A stretch of 64,000 nt of DNA from Coriobacteriia bacterium (GCA_009779855.1 WRBC01000002.1:124001-188000); one strand, 5' to 3'. Counted from the stretch's first letter, positions 9,923 through 20,246 are shown. Translations and numbers: made by a program. Notes: generated by a model not told the origin, from the sequence alone.

Positions 9923-10144
9923 GTGACACAAAAAGAGGGTGCGATTGAGCTTGAAGGTACGGTACTAGAGCCGTTGCCTAATGCAATGTTTAAGGTCGAA
10001 CTCGAAAACGGTCATAAGGTACTGGCTCATATCTCTGGAAAGATGCGTATGCACTACATTCGTATCTTGCCTGGAGATAAAGTTACCGTTGAGGTAAGCC
10101 CCTATGATCTGACTCGCGGCAGAATCACCTATCGCTATAAATGA
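9923..10144 (+). CDS. infA: Translation initiation factor IF-1
   Basis: [69 protein letters not shown] start. Confidence 0.98.
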   Translation: MTQKEGAIELEGTVLEPLPNAMFKVELENGHKVLAHISGKMRMHYIRILPGDKVTVEVSPYDLTRGRITYRYK

Positions 10145-10151
10145 TCTTGAT

Positions 10152-10203
10152 GGCACCTAAGTGCCGATTTCAAAAGCTCGCGTATGTTATGCGTGCCGCT
10201 TTT
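10152..10203. promoter_or_regulatory. Two consecutive hairpins between infA and rpmJ
   Basis: GGCAC-CTAA-GTGCC (10152-10165) and AAAAGC...GCTTTT (10172-10203). Confidence 0.4.
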
Positions 10204-10321
10204 AACTTCGACACTTTTACACTCATAAAATTCGTTTAGCAATACAGACTGTTTGAAAACTATCGCCTGCGGCTGGGCGTTTAGATATATTAATTTACTT
10301 TGATAGAAAGGCGGGAGCGTC

Positions 10322-10435
10322 GTGAAAGTACGGCCTTCAGTAAAGAAAATGTGCGATAAGTGCAAGATTATCCGACGCCATGGTCGCGTATTGGTCATTT
10401 GTGACAATCCGCGCCATAAGCAGCGTCAGGGTTAG
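10322..10435 (+). CDS. rpmJ: 50S ribosomal protein L36 (Cys-containing form); absent from the supplied ORF track
   Basis: GTG start; translates to (M)[36 protein letters not shown]; canonical position between infA and rpsM. Confidence 0.97.
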   Translation: MKVRPSVKKMCDKCKIIRRHGRVLVICDNPRHKQRQG

Positions 10436-10447
10436 AGGAGGACGAGA

Positions 10448-10819
10448 GTGGCTCGTATTCTAGGTGTAGACCTTCCGCGTGATAGGCGCGTTGAAACTGG
10501 TCTAACTTACATTTATGGCATTGGTCTAACAACTTCAAAGAAGATCGTCGCGGAAACAGGGATTGACCCTGATATTCGTGTGGCTGATTTGACCGATGCA
10601 CAAATTACGCAATTGCGTGAGTATATTGATCAAAACTTGCAGGTTGAGGGTGACCTGCGTCGTGAGACATCACAAAACATTAAACGTCTGATGGAGATTG
10701 GTTGTTACCGTGGTCTTCGTCACCGTAAAGGTCTGCCCGTTCGTGGACAGCGCACCAGTACTAACGCGCGTACCCGTAAGGGTCCACGTCGTCAAATTGG
10801 CGCAAAGAAGAAGGGGTAG
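10448..10819 (+). CDS. rpsM: 30S ribosomal protein S13
   Basis: [25 protein letters not shown]...[27 protein letters not shown]. Confidence 0.98.
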   Translation: MARILGVDLPRDRRVETGLTYIYGIGLTTSKKIVAETGIDPDIRVADLTDAQITQLREYIDQNLQVEGDLRRETSQNIKRLMEIGCYRGLRHRKGLPVRGQRTSTNARTRKGPRRQIGAKKKG

Positions 10820-10825
10820 GAACTT

Positions 10826-11221
10826 ATGGCTAAGAAAAACGTACGTAGCCGCATCAAGCGCAGTGAACGTAAGAACATTGCTGTTGGTCAGGCTCATGTA
10901 AAGTCAACGTTTAATAACACCATCATTACTATTACCGACCCACAAGGCAACGTGATTTGTTGGCAATCTGCGGGTACATCAGGGTTTAAGGGATCACGTA
11001 AGTCGACTCCTTTTGCGGCTCAATTGGCTGCTGAAGCAGTTGCGAAGACCGCCCAAGAACACGGTATGCGTAAAGTGGCAGTGTTTGCGAAAGGCCCTGG
11101 TAGTGGTCGCGAGACAGCGATTCGCTCACTTCAGGCTGCCGGACTTGAGATTGCAAGCATCCAAGATGTTACGCCAATCCCACACAACGGTTGTCGTCCG
11201 CGCAAGCGTCGTCGCGTCTAA
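10826..11221 (+). CDS. rpsK: 30S ribosomal protein S11
   Basis: [27 protein letters not shown]...[18 protein letters not shown]. Confidence 0.98.
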   Translation: MAKKNVRSRIKRSERKNIAVGQAHVKSTFNNTIITITDPQGNVICWQSAGTSGFKGSRKSTPFAAQLAAEAVAKTAQEHGMRKVAVFAKGPGSGRETAIRSLQAAGLEIASIQDVTPIPHNGCRPRKRRRV

Positions 11222-11244
11222 CATTATTTGAGGAGTAATCTAAT

Positions 11245-11871
11245 ATGGCAAGATATACAGGACCAGTCTGCAGACTGTGTCGCCGTGAAGGAGAGAAACT
11301 TTTCCTCAAAGGTGACCGCTGCTATGGTGATAAATGTGCAATGGAGAAACGCCCTTACCCGCCGGGTCAGGCTGGGAAGAAGCGTCCTCGCGAAAGTGAA
11401 TATCGCATTCAATTGCGCGAAAAGCAAAAGACAAAGCGTATCTACGGCATGCTTGAAAAGCAGTTCCGTAGCTACTACGAAGAGGCTAATCGTCAGCAGG
11501 GCATTACAGGTGAAAACCTACTACGCCTGCTAGAGACACGTCTTGATAACGTAGTGTACCGTCTGGGCTTTGCAAGCTCTCGTAAAGAGGCTCGCCAAAC
11601 AGTACGCCACGGACACATTCAGGTAAATGGAAAGCGTGTTGACATTCCGTCATTCCGCGTAAGCGAGGGTGACCTTGTGGCAATCGCGCCGAAGGCAAAG
11701 GATTATCTGAAAATAAAGTCTGCGATTATTTCAAGTGAACGTAGCACCGTTCCTGGTTGGCTTGAGGTAGACATTGAAAAGCTGCAAGGTAGCGTTATTT
11801 CTCTGCCGACGCGAGACCAAATCGATCTGACGGTTAAAGAAAACCTCATCGTCGAGCTCTACTCTAAGTAA
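11245..11871 (+). CDS. rpsD: 30S ribosomal protein S4 (zinc-motif form)
   Basis: [35 protein letters not shown]...[10 protein letters not shown]4 domain. Confidence 0.98.
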   Translation: MARYTGPVCRLCRREGEKLFLKGDRCYGDKCAMEKRPYPPGQAGKKRPRESEYRIQLREKQKTKRIYGMLEKQFRSYYEEANRQQGITGENLLRLLETRLDNVVYRLGFASSRKEARQTVRHGHIQVNGKRVDIPSFRVSEGDLVAIAPKAKDYLKIKSAIISSERSTVPGWLEVDIEKLQGSVISLPTRDQIDLTVKENLIVELYSK

Positions 11872-11892
11872 GCGATTGGGAGGATAGTATCT

Positions 11893-12831
11893 ATGACCAA
11901 ATTTATGAGACCAGAAGTCACTGTTGAATCAGTAGGCGAAAATGTTTCACGCTATATTGTAGAGCCGCTTGATAGAGGGTTTGGCTATACGCTAGGTAAC
12001 TGCATGCGTCGTGTACTACTGTCGTCACTTGAGGGCGCAGCGGCTACGAGCATTCGTATTGATGGTGCTCAGCATGAGTTTACAGCTCTTGATGGCATGC
12101 GTGAAGATGTGACAGACATCATCTTGAACGTTAAGAGCCTTGTATTCCGCGACACAGGCATCGGTGAAGAAAGTGCTGAAGCAGAGCTTAGTGTAACGGG
12201 ACCTGCTGTAGTGACAGGAGCCGACCTAAAGGTTCCTAACGAATTTGAACTGGTTAACCCAGATCAAGAGATTGCGAACCTAAACGATGGTGCAAGCCTG
12301 ACCATGTATGTCAACATCGACACAGGTCGTGGTTATGTTTCAGCAGAGCGCAATAAGCGTGCAGGTGATGCTATCGGCGTTATTCCTGTTGATTCGCTTT
12401 TCTCGCCTGTACAGCGTTGTACTTACACTGTTGAAAATACTCGTGTTGGTCAGCGTACTGACTACGAGAGACTCATCATTGAAGTCGAGACCAATGGTTC
12501 GGTTGCCCCTGATGATGTTATTGCGCGTGCAGGACGTGTCATCAACGAACACACACAGCTTTTTGTAGAGCAGACTATTGCTCCTATCGAAGAAGGTTCA
12601 ATCTTTGTAGAAATTGATCGCAGTGACACAAGCGGTCTAGACACGCCAATCGAAGAGCTTGATCTTTCGGTTCGTGCCTATAACTGCTTGAAGCGCCAAG
12701 GTGTTAACACTATTGGACAGCTAACCGAGTGTACAGAAAATGACCTGATGAACGTCCGCAACTTTGGCGCAAAGTCAATTGAAGAAGTCAAGGACAAGCT
12801 CATCGACATGGGTCTTAACTTGAAAATTTAG
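11893..12831 (+). CDS. rpoA: DNA-directed RNA polymerase alpha subunit
   Basis: YIVEPLDRGFGYTLGNCMRRVLLSSLEGAA...LSVRAYNCLKRQGVNTIGQL. Confidence 0.98.
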   Translation: MTKFMRPEVTVESVGENVSRYIVEPLDRGFGYTLGNCMRRVLLSSLEGAAATSIRIDGAQHEFTALDGMREDVTDIILNVKSLVFRDTGIGEESAEAELSVTGPAVVTGADLKVPNEFELVNPDQEIANLNDGASLTMYVNIDTGRGYVSAERNKRAGDAIGVIPVDSLFSPVQRCTYTVENTRVGQRTDYERLIIEVETNGSVAPDDVIARAGRVINEHTQLFVEQTIAPIEEGSIFVEIDRSDTSGLDTPIEELDLSVRAYNCLKRQGVNTIGQLTECTENDLMNVRNFGAKSIEEVKDKLIDMGLNLKI

Positions 12832-12849
12832 ATAAGGAGTAGGTCCACT

Positions 12850-13200
12850 ATGAGACACCAGAAAAAGGGTCGTAAACTGGGCACCGATGCTTCGCACACA
12901 AAGGCGATGCGTCGTTCTCTGACTACTTCCTTGTTGCGCAATGATCGCATCAAGACCACAGAGACTCGTGCTAAGGAAATTCGCCCTGATGTAGATAAAG
13001 TTATCACTTGGGCAAAGAAAGGTGACGTACATAGTCGTCGTCTTGCAATCGCTGCTCTAGGTGACAAGGAAGTTGTTGCTAAGGTTTTCAGCGAGATTGA
13101 ACGTTTTGAAGGTCGCAGTGGCGGCTATACGCGCATCCTGAAGCTGGGACCGCGCAAGGGAGATGCGGCGCCTATGGTGATTATGGAGCTTGTAGACTAA
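12850..13200 (+). CDS. rplQ: 50S ribosomal protein L17
   Basis: [46 protein letters not shown]. Confidence 0.98.
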   Translation: MRHQKKGRKLGTDASHTKAMRRSLTTSLLRNDRIKTTETRAKEIRPDVDKVITWAKKGDVHSRRLAIAALGDKEVVAKVFSEIERFEGRSGGYTRILKLGPRKGDAAPMVIMELVD

Positions 13201-13310
13201 GGCACACTTCAGATGCCATATCTTTGCGTCGAGCACAAATGAAGTGAGCGAGTATCGCGTATGCGAATGCTCTAGCGAACGAAGTGCAGTGAAGCCGAAG
13301 GCAACTTTTA

Positions 13311-13353
13311 AAAAGGGATAATCCACGTAGTAACTACGTGGATTATCCCTTTT
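13311..13353. terminator. Bidirectional rho-independent terminator between convergent rplQ and the HTH gene
   Basis: Perfect inverted repeat AAAAGGGATAATCCACGTAGT-A-ACTACGTGGATTATCCCTTTT, flanked by A and T runs. Confidence 0.9.
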
Positions 13354-13354
13354 C

Positions 13355-13735
13355 TCATTCTTTGAATAGCTTCATCTGGCCACTGTCATCATAATGTACT
13401 GCAGCTTCCTGCATCTCAAATCTACCCACAAGTCCTGGAGACAGAATCTCTGTAAGTAGGTTACTGAATATTCCTGGATCAAGCACAAGGGAAACAGCTA
13501 CTAAAAATTCCAGTGAAGGTAAGTGCGTCCCGCTCTCATATCGGTATATTGTTCTTGCAGAGTGATGGACTCCACAATAATCAAAGAGCGCTCTTGAAAG
13601 TTGTTCAGGGGAGAGGCTTGCCTCGATTCTGGCTCTTCGGAGTATTTCTCCGAACCGATTAGAGATGTGGTAGTCACTAATACGCCGGCCTAGCGCATAC
13701 CTACATTGGTGGTAACTTCGATGGTTATATATCAT
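13355..13735 (-). CDS. XRE-family-like helix-turn-helix regulator
   Basis: FGEILRRARIEASLSPEQLSRALFDYCGVHHSARTIYRYESGTHLPSLEFLVAVSLVL. Confidence 0.7.
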   Translation of the reverse strand: MIYNHRSYHQCRYALGRRISDYHISNRFGEILRRARIEASLSPEQLSRALFDYCGVHHSARTIYRYESGTHLPSLEFLVAVSLVLDPGIFSNLLTEILSPGLVGRFEMQEAAVHYDDSGQMKLFKE

Positions 13736-13981
13736 TGTCCCCCTCCTTGAAGGTGCAGAAATTTACTCACTGAACCTTCCCTGCAATATATAACAAATGT
13801 TGCAGAAAATTATCCGCATTCTAGAATACTACTGCTGAAGCAAGATGCACAGAAAAATTTACTGACAATTTTGTCAATTGCCGTTAATTTACTTGCAAGG
13901 GATTGCTAGATAATTGCAGAATACAGAGTGATAAGAGTTAGCACATACAGAGACCCCCACTGTGCTGACAATATTTGAGGA

Positions 13982-14017
13982 GAAGGGGCAGTCCTCCTTT
14001 AGGAGGACTGCCCCTTC
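13982..14017. promoter_or_regulatory. Perfect 16-bp-stem hairpin immediately upstream of the cmk promoter
   Basis: GAAGGGGCAGTCCTCC-TTTA-GGAGGACTGCCCCTTC, followed by GTACTGTTATACTAAG (extended -10); no T-tract follows. Confidence 0.7.
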
Positions 14018-14060
14018 GTACTGTTATACTAAGACTTCGATTTTAAAGGGAGCAATCTTT

Positions 14061-14807
14061 ATGATTATCGCTATAGATGGGCCAGCTGGCTCGGGCAAAT
14101 CTAGCGTTGCGCGTGCAGTTGCGCTACGAATGGGCTTTCATTACCTAGACACAGGTGCTATGTATCGTGCGGTTGCAGTTGCTGCTATGAGGCGTGGTAT
14201 TGACCTTAATGATGGAGTGACATTGCGCGAGTTCAGTAAAACACGCAAAATCAGTTTTGCCTACGAAGAGGGGGAGGTTCTTCCCTCACGTGTTTATTTT
14301 GGCGATGAAGAAATGACTGACTACATTAGGTCTCCTGAAGTTGATAGGGCGGTAAGTCCTGTTGCCAGTTGTCCAGAGCTTCGTGGTGATATGTTAGCTA
14401 AGCAGCGCATGTTAGGCAGCAAGGGAAATTATGTAGTGGAGGGTCGCGATATCGGATCTGTTGTTTTTCCTAATGCGGCGCTTAAGATATTTTTAACAGC
14501 CTGCGTAGAAGAGCGAGCCAGAAGGCGTAGTCTACAAAATGAAACCCGAGGCTTGCCAAGCGACTTTGACAAAATTTTGCGGGGACTTAAGGATCGCGAT
14601 GAAAAGGATTTCAATCGCGAGATTGCCCCTTTAACAATTGCAGATGATGCGATTGAAATCGATACAACAAACATGAGTGAAGAAGAAGTTGTCCAAGCAA
14701 TTGTCGATGTGGCTACTAAAGTGCGTGATAAAGTGTGCGGTCCAGACGGTGGTGCAAATGATGATAACTGCAGGGGACTTCCAGAAATTGGTGATGAGTA
14801 CGCATGA
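14061..14807 (+). CDS. cmk: Cytidylate kinase
   Basis: MIIAIDGPAGSGKSSVARAVALRMGFHYLDTGAMYRA; start corrected from the track (13962), which would include the hairpin and promoter. Confidence 0.95.
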   Translation: MIIAIDGPAGSGKSSVARAVALRMGFHYLDTGAMYRAVAVAAMRRGIDLNDGVTLREFSKTRKISFAYEEGEVLPSRVYFGDEEMTDYIRSPEVDRAVSPVASCPELRGDMLAKQRMLGSKGNYVVEGRDIGSVVFPNAALKIFLTACVEERARRRSLQNETRGLPSDFDKILRGLKDRDEKDFNREIAPLTIADDAIEIDTTNMSEEEVVQAIVDVATKVRDKVCGPDGGANDDNCRGLPEIGDEYA

Positions 14808-15637
14808 AGGATCCTGTTTCACCAGGCAAGGATGCTCAATCTAAAGATGAGCAAGGCAGGCAATCTGCTGATAAACAGCCAAAAAGAGAGCCACGGCACG
14901 CTAGGTTGCGCAAGCATGCGCTAGTGAATAAGGGCAAGTCAGGCGAACCCAAATGGATACTGCGCAGGTTTTGCCAGCTTCTGGCCTATACCATCATGCT
15001 GCCCCTATTTCGTGTAAAGGTGACAGGGGTAGAAAATATCCCTAAGGGTCCCTGTCTTTTAAGTCCTAATCACATCAGCTATGCTGATGGACTGATTGTT
15101 TTTGCTCTTACTTTGCGCTATCGCATGCCTATGCGCGTTCTGGCAAAGCGAGAATTATGGAGCTTTGCCCCGCTGGGTTGGGTTTTGGATAGTGCTGGGG
15201 TGATGCCGATTTCTCGTGAGAAGGCAGATCTTGATACCTTAAGGATGGCCTCCAGTGCTATTAAGGCGGGGGACAGCATGGCAATATTTCCTGAGGGTAC
15301 CCGTGTACGTAATGAGGACATGAAGACAGATAAAGATCGTGGAATGGGCGAAGCTTTTGGCGGTGCAGCATGGCTAGCTATTCGTAATGACGTGCCTGTG
15401 ATACCTGTCGCAATTGCAGGAACAGAACTTATTCGTCCTGAGGGCATGAAGTTGATGCGCTTTCCGCGTGTAGTGGTTCACTTTGGGACACCCTTAGTAC
15501 CAGATGAGGTTGTTCCCAGTAGTGAATATAAGAGGAAAGACCGCATAGCAAAGCTGACAGAGCTTGTTATGGATGGGCTTGCTCAGGCCCTAGAAATAGC
15601 ACGGAAAGAAAATGCTGCTCGTGGCAGACGGAAGTAA
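14804..15637 (+). CDS. plsC: 1-acyl-sn-glycerol-3-phosphate acyltransferase
   Basis: LLSPNHISYADGL (HX4D), FPEGTR, VPVIPVAIAGTE. Confidence 0.9.
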   Translation: MKDPVSPGKDAQSKDEQGRQSADKQPKREPRHARLRKHALVNKGKSGEPKWILRRFCQLLAYTIMLPLFRVKVTGVENIPKGPCLLSPNHISYADGLIVFALTLRYRMPMRVLAKRELWSFAPLGWVLDSAGVMPISREKADLDTLRMASSAIKAGDSMAIFPEGTRVRNEDMKTDKDRGMGEAFGGAAWLAIRNDVPVIPVAIAGTELIRPEGMKLMRFPRVVVHFGTPLVPDEVVPSSEYKRKDRIAKLTELVMDGLAQALEIARKENAARGRRK

Positions 15638-15690
15638 AGCAATTAGCTGCAGAGACACGTATGCAGCAGGTAGGATATAAGGAGGACACT

Positions 15691-16578
15691 ATGGAGATCC
15701 ATGTTGCCCGTCCAGCAGGGACATGTTACGGGGTCGAGCGCGCCCTGAAGCTTGCGCGCGAGGCTGCACGTAACGCAAAAGGAGCACCCGTAGCAAGTTT
15801 AGGAGAGCTTATCCATAACCCACAGGCGGTTGATACTTTACGTCTGATTGGTGTTGATGTGGTTACTGACCTAAGTGACCTAAGCCCTTCTTGTGAAGGT
15901 ATTGAAAGTACCCTTATTATCCGTAGTCACGGTGTTGCACCAAGTGTTATCGAAGATGCAGAGGCACGCGGAGTACAGGTTGTAGACGCTACTTGTCCGC
16001 ATGTTGCACGCGTGCAGGAGGCCGCAGAGCAGTTGGCTCATGAAGGATTTACCGTGCTTATTGTTGGCGAGCCCGACCACCCTGAAGTTTTTGGAATCCA
16101 TGCGCGTGCTGGCAAGAAGTCGCACGTTGTCACGGGGGCGTCAGATTTGCCGCCATTTGAGAGCTTAAGTGGCGAGCGCGTAGGGGTTGTTATTCAGACT
16201 ACACAGACAGCAGAAGCCTTAAATGAAGTTGTTGAAGAGCTGCGTGATAAGGTTGCAGAACTTCGTGTAGTAAACACCATATGCAGTGCCACCACACGTA
16301 GGCAGCAAGCTACTGAAGCTCTGGCCCATCAGGTTGATGTCATGGTAGTTGTGGGTGGTCACAATAGCGGTAATACGCGTAGGCTTTATGAGATTAGTAA
16401 AGAAGTTTGTCCACATAGCTATCATATCGAGACAAGTGCAGAACTTGAAGATGCGTGGTTTGATGGGGCAGAAAAGGTGGGTATTACTGCAGGTGCATCA
16501 ACCCCAGAAGACCAACTGCAAAGTGTCGTTGCACGTATTGGTGAAATCGACGAAGTAAAGGTAGATGACTGTGAGTGA
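15691..16578 (+). CDS. ispH: 4-hydroxy-3-methylbut-2-enyl diphosphate reductase
   Basis: MEIHVARPAGTCYGVERALKLA, IIRSHGVAPSV, VDATCPHVARVQ, GGHNSGNTRRLYEI. Confidence 0.95.
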   Translation: MEIHVARPAGTCYGVERALKLAREAARNAKGAPVASLGELIHNPQAVDTLRLIGVDVVTDLSDLSPSCEGIESTLIIRSHGVAPSVIEDAEARGVQVVDATCPHVARVQEAAEQLAHEGFTVLIVGEPDHPEVFGIHARAGKKSHVVTGASDLPPFESLSGERVGVVIQTTQTAEALNEVVEELRDKVAELRVVNTICSATTRRQQATEALAHQVDVMVVVGGHNSGNTRRLYEISKEVCPHSYHIETSAELEDAWFDGAEKVGITAGASTPEDQLQSVVARIGEIDEVKVDDCE

Positions 16579-18007
16579 TATTGTAGCCCGCATCAAGACT
16601 GTTGAAGCTGGCTCCCCGGCTGATAGGGCAGGAATTAAGGCGGAAGAGTATGTCTATTCTGTCAACGGACAGACCGCTGTTGATTATATTGATTGGCTCT
16701 GGGAGAGTGACGGAACAGAGCTAGAGCTTGAGGTCACAGACGTGAAGGGCAAGACACGTCCTGTTACTTTGCAGCGTGACGGCCTGCAAGATAGTTGGGG
16801 TATTGAGTTCGATGACCTTGTTTACGATGGTATCATCGCCTGTGAAAATGACTGTGTATTTTGCTTTATGAAGCAGCTGCCTGCAACAGCCCGCAAGACA
16901 CTTTGTGTAAAGGATGATGATTATCGTCTGTCGTTTTTGCAGGGAAATTTTATCACGCTGACCAATCTAGAAGATGATGATAAGCAGCGTATTATTGAGC
17001 AGCGCATCAGCCCCCTTCGCCTGTCTTTCCATGCGGCAGACAAAGAAGTGCGTCAGAAGCTTATTGGAAGAAATCACGCTAAGGCTTTACGCAATTTTGA
17101 TGACCTAATTGAAGCAGGTATCGATTTTCATATTCAGGTAGTGCTTGTTCCTGGGGTAAATGATGGGGATGTTCTGGAGGACACCTTACGTTACCTTAAA
17201 GATTCTAAGCGCCTGCCCCATGTTTTGAGTGTAGGTATAGTTCCTGTTGCCTTTACCCAGTATGCGCCGACAAGACTAAAGGAGATGCTAGGCTCTGCAA
17301 GTATGGTTCCTGCCGATAGGGAAGAGTGGTCGAAGTCGGTTATAGATCAAGTGCAGAAGCATCAGTTTGCCGAATTTGAAGAGCGTGAGTTAACTTGGGT
17401 TTATTTAGCAGACGAATTCTACATTCATGCTCATGCCCCCTTTCCCTTGCCAGATTTCTATGATGGGTTTCCTCAGCTAGAAAATGGCATTGGTATGGTG
17501 CTGAACTTCATTGCTGATATTCGCGATAACTTAGAGGATCTTCAGACTGCATTGGCCTTATTGCCTCAGCATAACCAGACAGGGTCAGAAACAATCACAA
17601 TCGTCTGTGGTGAACTGCTTACACAGACCTGGTTAGGAATACTGAGCGGCATCCAGGCAGGCGGAAAATTACGCCTACTTCCCGTGAAGAATCGTTATTT
17701 TGGAGGTAATGTTAGCGTAACCGGCCTGCTAGCAGGGGCTGATATTTTGCGAGCAGTAAAGCTAGATAGTGACTACCTGCACGAGGAAGGTCACGTAGAT
17801 GCTGGTAAGCATCTCTACCTTATTCCTGACTGCATATTTAACGCTGATGGAATAACGCTTGATGACTACAGTGCCGACCAATTAGTTGAGGAGGCTGCAA
17901 GGCAGTCTGTACACATTACGCTTTATGAAACCAATGCGGCAGGGCTTGCTGCAGATATTCGTAATCATGCAAAAGAGCAGGCGAAGGAGCTGAAGTCTGA
18001 TGCCTAA
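16565..18007 (+). CDS. DUF512 family protein (PDZ-like plus radical-SAM-like)
   Basis: PDZ-like N-terminus VEAGSPADRAGIKAEEYVYSVNG; CENDCVFCFMKQLP; located between ispH and der. Confidence 0.9.
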   Translation: MTVSDIVARIKTVEAGSPADRAGIKAEEYVYSVNGQTAVDYIDWLWESDGTELELEVTDVKGKTRPVTLQRDGLQDSWGIEFDDLVYDGIIACENDCVFCFMKQLPATARKTLCVKDDDYRLSFLQGNFITLTNLEDDDKQRIIEQRISPLRLSFHAADKEVRQKLIGRNHAKALRNFDDLIEAGIDFHIQVVLVPGVNDGDVLEDTLRYLKDSKRLPHVLSVGIVPVAFTQYAPTRLKEMLGSASMVPADREEWSKSVIDQVQKHQFAEFEERELTWVYLADEFYIHAHAPFPLPDFYDGFPQLENGIGMVLNFIADIRDNLEDLQTALALLPQHNQTGSETITIVCGELLTQTWLGILSGIQAGGKLRLLPVKNRYFGGNVSVTGLLAGADILRAVKLDSDYLHEEGHVDAGKHLYLIPDCIFNADGITLDDYSADQLVEEAARQSVHITLYETNAAGLAADIRNHAKEQAKELKSDA

Positions 18008-19472
18008 AGAAGTACTTCCTGTCATTGCTGTTGTTGGGCGTCCAAACGTGGGTAAATCCAGCTTTGTCAACCGTATCAGTGGACGCGGGGATGCCATCGT
18101 TCACGGTGAGCGCGGTGTAACACGAGATCGCAGCTACCACGAAGCCGATTGGGCGGGAACTTCATTTATCTTAATCGATACGGGCGGTATCGAGATGGCG
18201 CGTGATGACGTCTTCCAGACAGGAATTCGCACGCAGGCTGAAGTTGCCATGGAGCAAGCAGATGCCATCATCCTTCTGGTTGATGGGCAAACGGGACTAA
18301 CTGCTGATGACGAGTCCCTAGCAAGGCTGCTTAAGCGCACGAAGAAACCTGTTTTCCTTGCAGTAAATAAAGTTGACGATCCAACAAGTGAACGCGAGAC
18401 TTACGAGTTCTGGAACCTAGGACTGGGGGAGCCCTATCCCTTATCTGCGACACACGGTACGGGCACAGGGGATCTTTTTGATGAGGTCATCAAGTCCTTG
18501 CCTGAACTTAAGGCAGAGGCAGAAGCAAACATAGGGGCTGCGAGTATAGATGACTCCAGCCTGTATGAGGATAGCGACTTTGATGAGGATTATCTTGACG
18601 ACTTAGACGAAGATGAGGCAAAGCGTATAAGTCGGAAGCCCGTATTTAATGAAGATGACCCTATTAAGGTAGCAGTTATTGGGAGACCAAATGCAGGAAA
18701 ATCGTCGTTAACTAATAGACTCTCTAATATGGATCGATCCATCGTTTCTGATGTTGCAGGGACAACAAGGGATGCCATCGACACTGACTTTGTCTACGAG
18801 GGACGCGAGATCACCCTGGTGGATACTGCAGGTATTAGGCGCAAGGCAGTCATTGATTCTGATGTTGAATACTACGGATTCGTACGTGCTATGCGTGCAA
18901 TCGACCGTGCAGACGTTGCATTATTGGTCATTGATGCAGAGATTGGTCTTACTGATCAGGACCAGCGCATTGCGTCTTACGCTCAAGAACGTGGTCGCGC
19001 TATAGTGGTTCTGTTAAATAAGTGGGATTTAATGAAGCAGGAATCTGCTGAACTAGCTGACGAGGCAGAGCGAGCTCGCAAAATCCTTATGGACCGCATT
19101 GAGGATCGTCTAGGGTTTATCTCGTGGGCGCCTGTATTGCGCGTCAGTGCAAAGAGCGGCCGTGGCCTTGATCGCATTCTTGATGCTGTGATTACAGTCT
19201 TTGGCAATTACCGCGCCCAGTATTCGACATCGGTTCTTAATCGCTTTCTAACAGAGCTACGCCAATTTGGACATACGGTCAGTAGGGGGCCGCAGAAATT
19301 GAGCATTAAGTATATGGCTCAAACACATTATGAGCCCCCTGGTTTTACCTTTTTCTGCAATCATCCAAATCTTGTAGACGATACCTATAAGCGCTATTTA
19401 GAGAATCGACTGCGCGAGCATTTTGAGTTGTCTGGTACCCCCGTTATTATGAAATTTAAACACAAGACCTAA
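18000..19472 (+). CDS. der: Ribosome biogenesis GTPase Der (two G domains)
   Basis: VVGRPNVGKSSFVNRI and VIGRPNAGKSSLTNRL; DTGGI/DTAGI; NKWD. Confidence 0.97.
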   Translation: MPKEVLPVIAVVGRPNVGKSSFVNRISGRGDAIVHGERGVTRDRSYHEADWAGTSFILIDTGGIEMARDDVFQTGIRTQAEVAMEQADAIILLVDGQTGLTADDESLARLLKRTKKPVFLAVNKVDDPTSERETYEFWNLGLGEPYPLSATHGTGTGDLFDEVIKSLPELKAEAEANIGAASIDDSSLYEDSDFDEDYLDDLDEDEAKRISRKPVFNEDDPIKVAVIGRPNAGKSSLTNRLSNMDRSIVSDVAGTTRDAIDTDFVYEGREITLVDTAGIRRKAVIDSDVEYYGFVRAMRAIDRADVALLVIDAEIGLTDQDQRIASYAQERGRAIVVLLNKWDLMKQESAELADEAERARKILMDRIEDRLGFISWAPVLRVSAKSGRGLDRILDAVITVFGNYRAQYSTSVLNRFLTELRQFGHTVSRGPQKLSIKYMAQTHYEPPGFTFFCNHPNLVDDTYKRYLENRLREHFELSGTPVIMKFKHKT

Positions 19473-19548
19473 GAAGACCTAAGGAGGAATGCTTTTCTAT
19501 GCTAAAGTTTCTCTGGGAGAAATTTTAGAAAGAGGAGTATATCCATTT

Positions 19549-20238
19549 ATGGATTTTATTATTGAACCATTGGTAAGTTTGCCGCTGTGGGCTATTTTTG
19601 CGAGCACTCTTTTATTTGCCTATTTGTTCGGAGCCATTCCTTTCTCTATGGCTGCGGGCAAGGTTTTCTTCGGGGTAAACTTACGCGAAGAAGGATCAGG
19701 CAATTTAGGTGCGACAAATACCTTTCGTACCCTCGGTGCGAAAGCGGGCATTGGTATCCTGCTGCTGGACATGGCAAAGGGAGCCCTTCCCGTATTTGCG
19801 GCGCGCTCTGTGGCGCATGCGGCAGGCTTTAGTTCTGATGTGACTGCATGGCTGCTTATTGGTAGTGCTCTTGCAGCTATTATTGGGCACACAGCATCAC
19901 CCTATATTGGCTTTAAAGGCGGTAAGGGGGCTGCGACCTCTGCAGGAGTAATGCTTGCGCTTGTTCCGTGGGTATTTCTTATTTCTGCGATTATTTTCTT
20001 TGTAACACTTGCCCTTACGCGCTATGTATCCGTAGCGACCATTGTGACGGCGCTGGCTTTTCCCATAAGTACTGCTTTGATATATCAAAGCTGGCCTTTA
20101 TCCCTTTTCGCGCTGGTAATTGGCATTATTGTTCCTGTATTTCACCGGGCAAACATTCAAAGATTACGTGCAGGCACAGAGCCGCGTTTTTCTTGGAAAG
20201 ATCGAGGAAAAAGGGCCGCTACCAATCAGGATAACTAG
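19549..20238 (+). CDS. plsY: Glycerol-3-phosphate acyltransferase PlsY
   Basis: AYLFGAIPFSMAAGK, EEGSGNLGATNTFRTLG, GHTASPYIGFKGGKGAATSAG; start moved to MDFIIEPL. Confidence 0.93.
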   Translation: MDFIIEPLVSLPLWAIFASTLLFAYLFGAIPFSMAAGKVFFGVNLREEGSGNLGATNTFRTLGAKAGIGILLLDMAKGALPVFAARSVAHAAGFSSDVTAWLLIGSALAAIIGHTASPYIGFKGGKGAATSAGVMLALVPWVFLISAIIFFVTLALTRYVSVATIVTALAFPISTALIYQSWPLSLFALVIGIIVPVFHRANIQRLRAGTEPRFSWKDRGKRAATNQDN

Positions 20239-20246
20239 GAGAAGAC

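Noticed and set aside
13355-13735. HTH gene as part of a toxin-antitoxin pair
   Set aside because: No partner gene adjacent on the same strand; protein looks like a lone XRE-type regulator.
13962-14060. Track start of cmk at 13962
   Set aside because: This N-terminal extension would translate a perfect hairpin and the promoter; the conserved kinase start with AAAGGGAG is at 14061.
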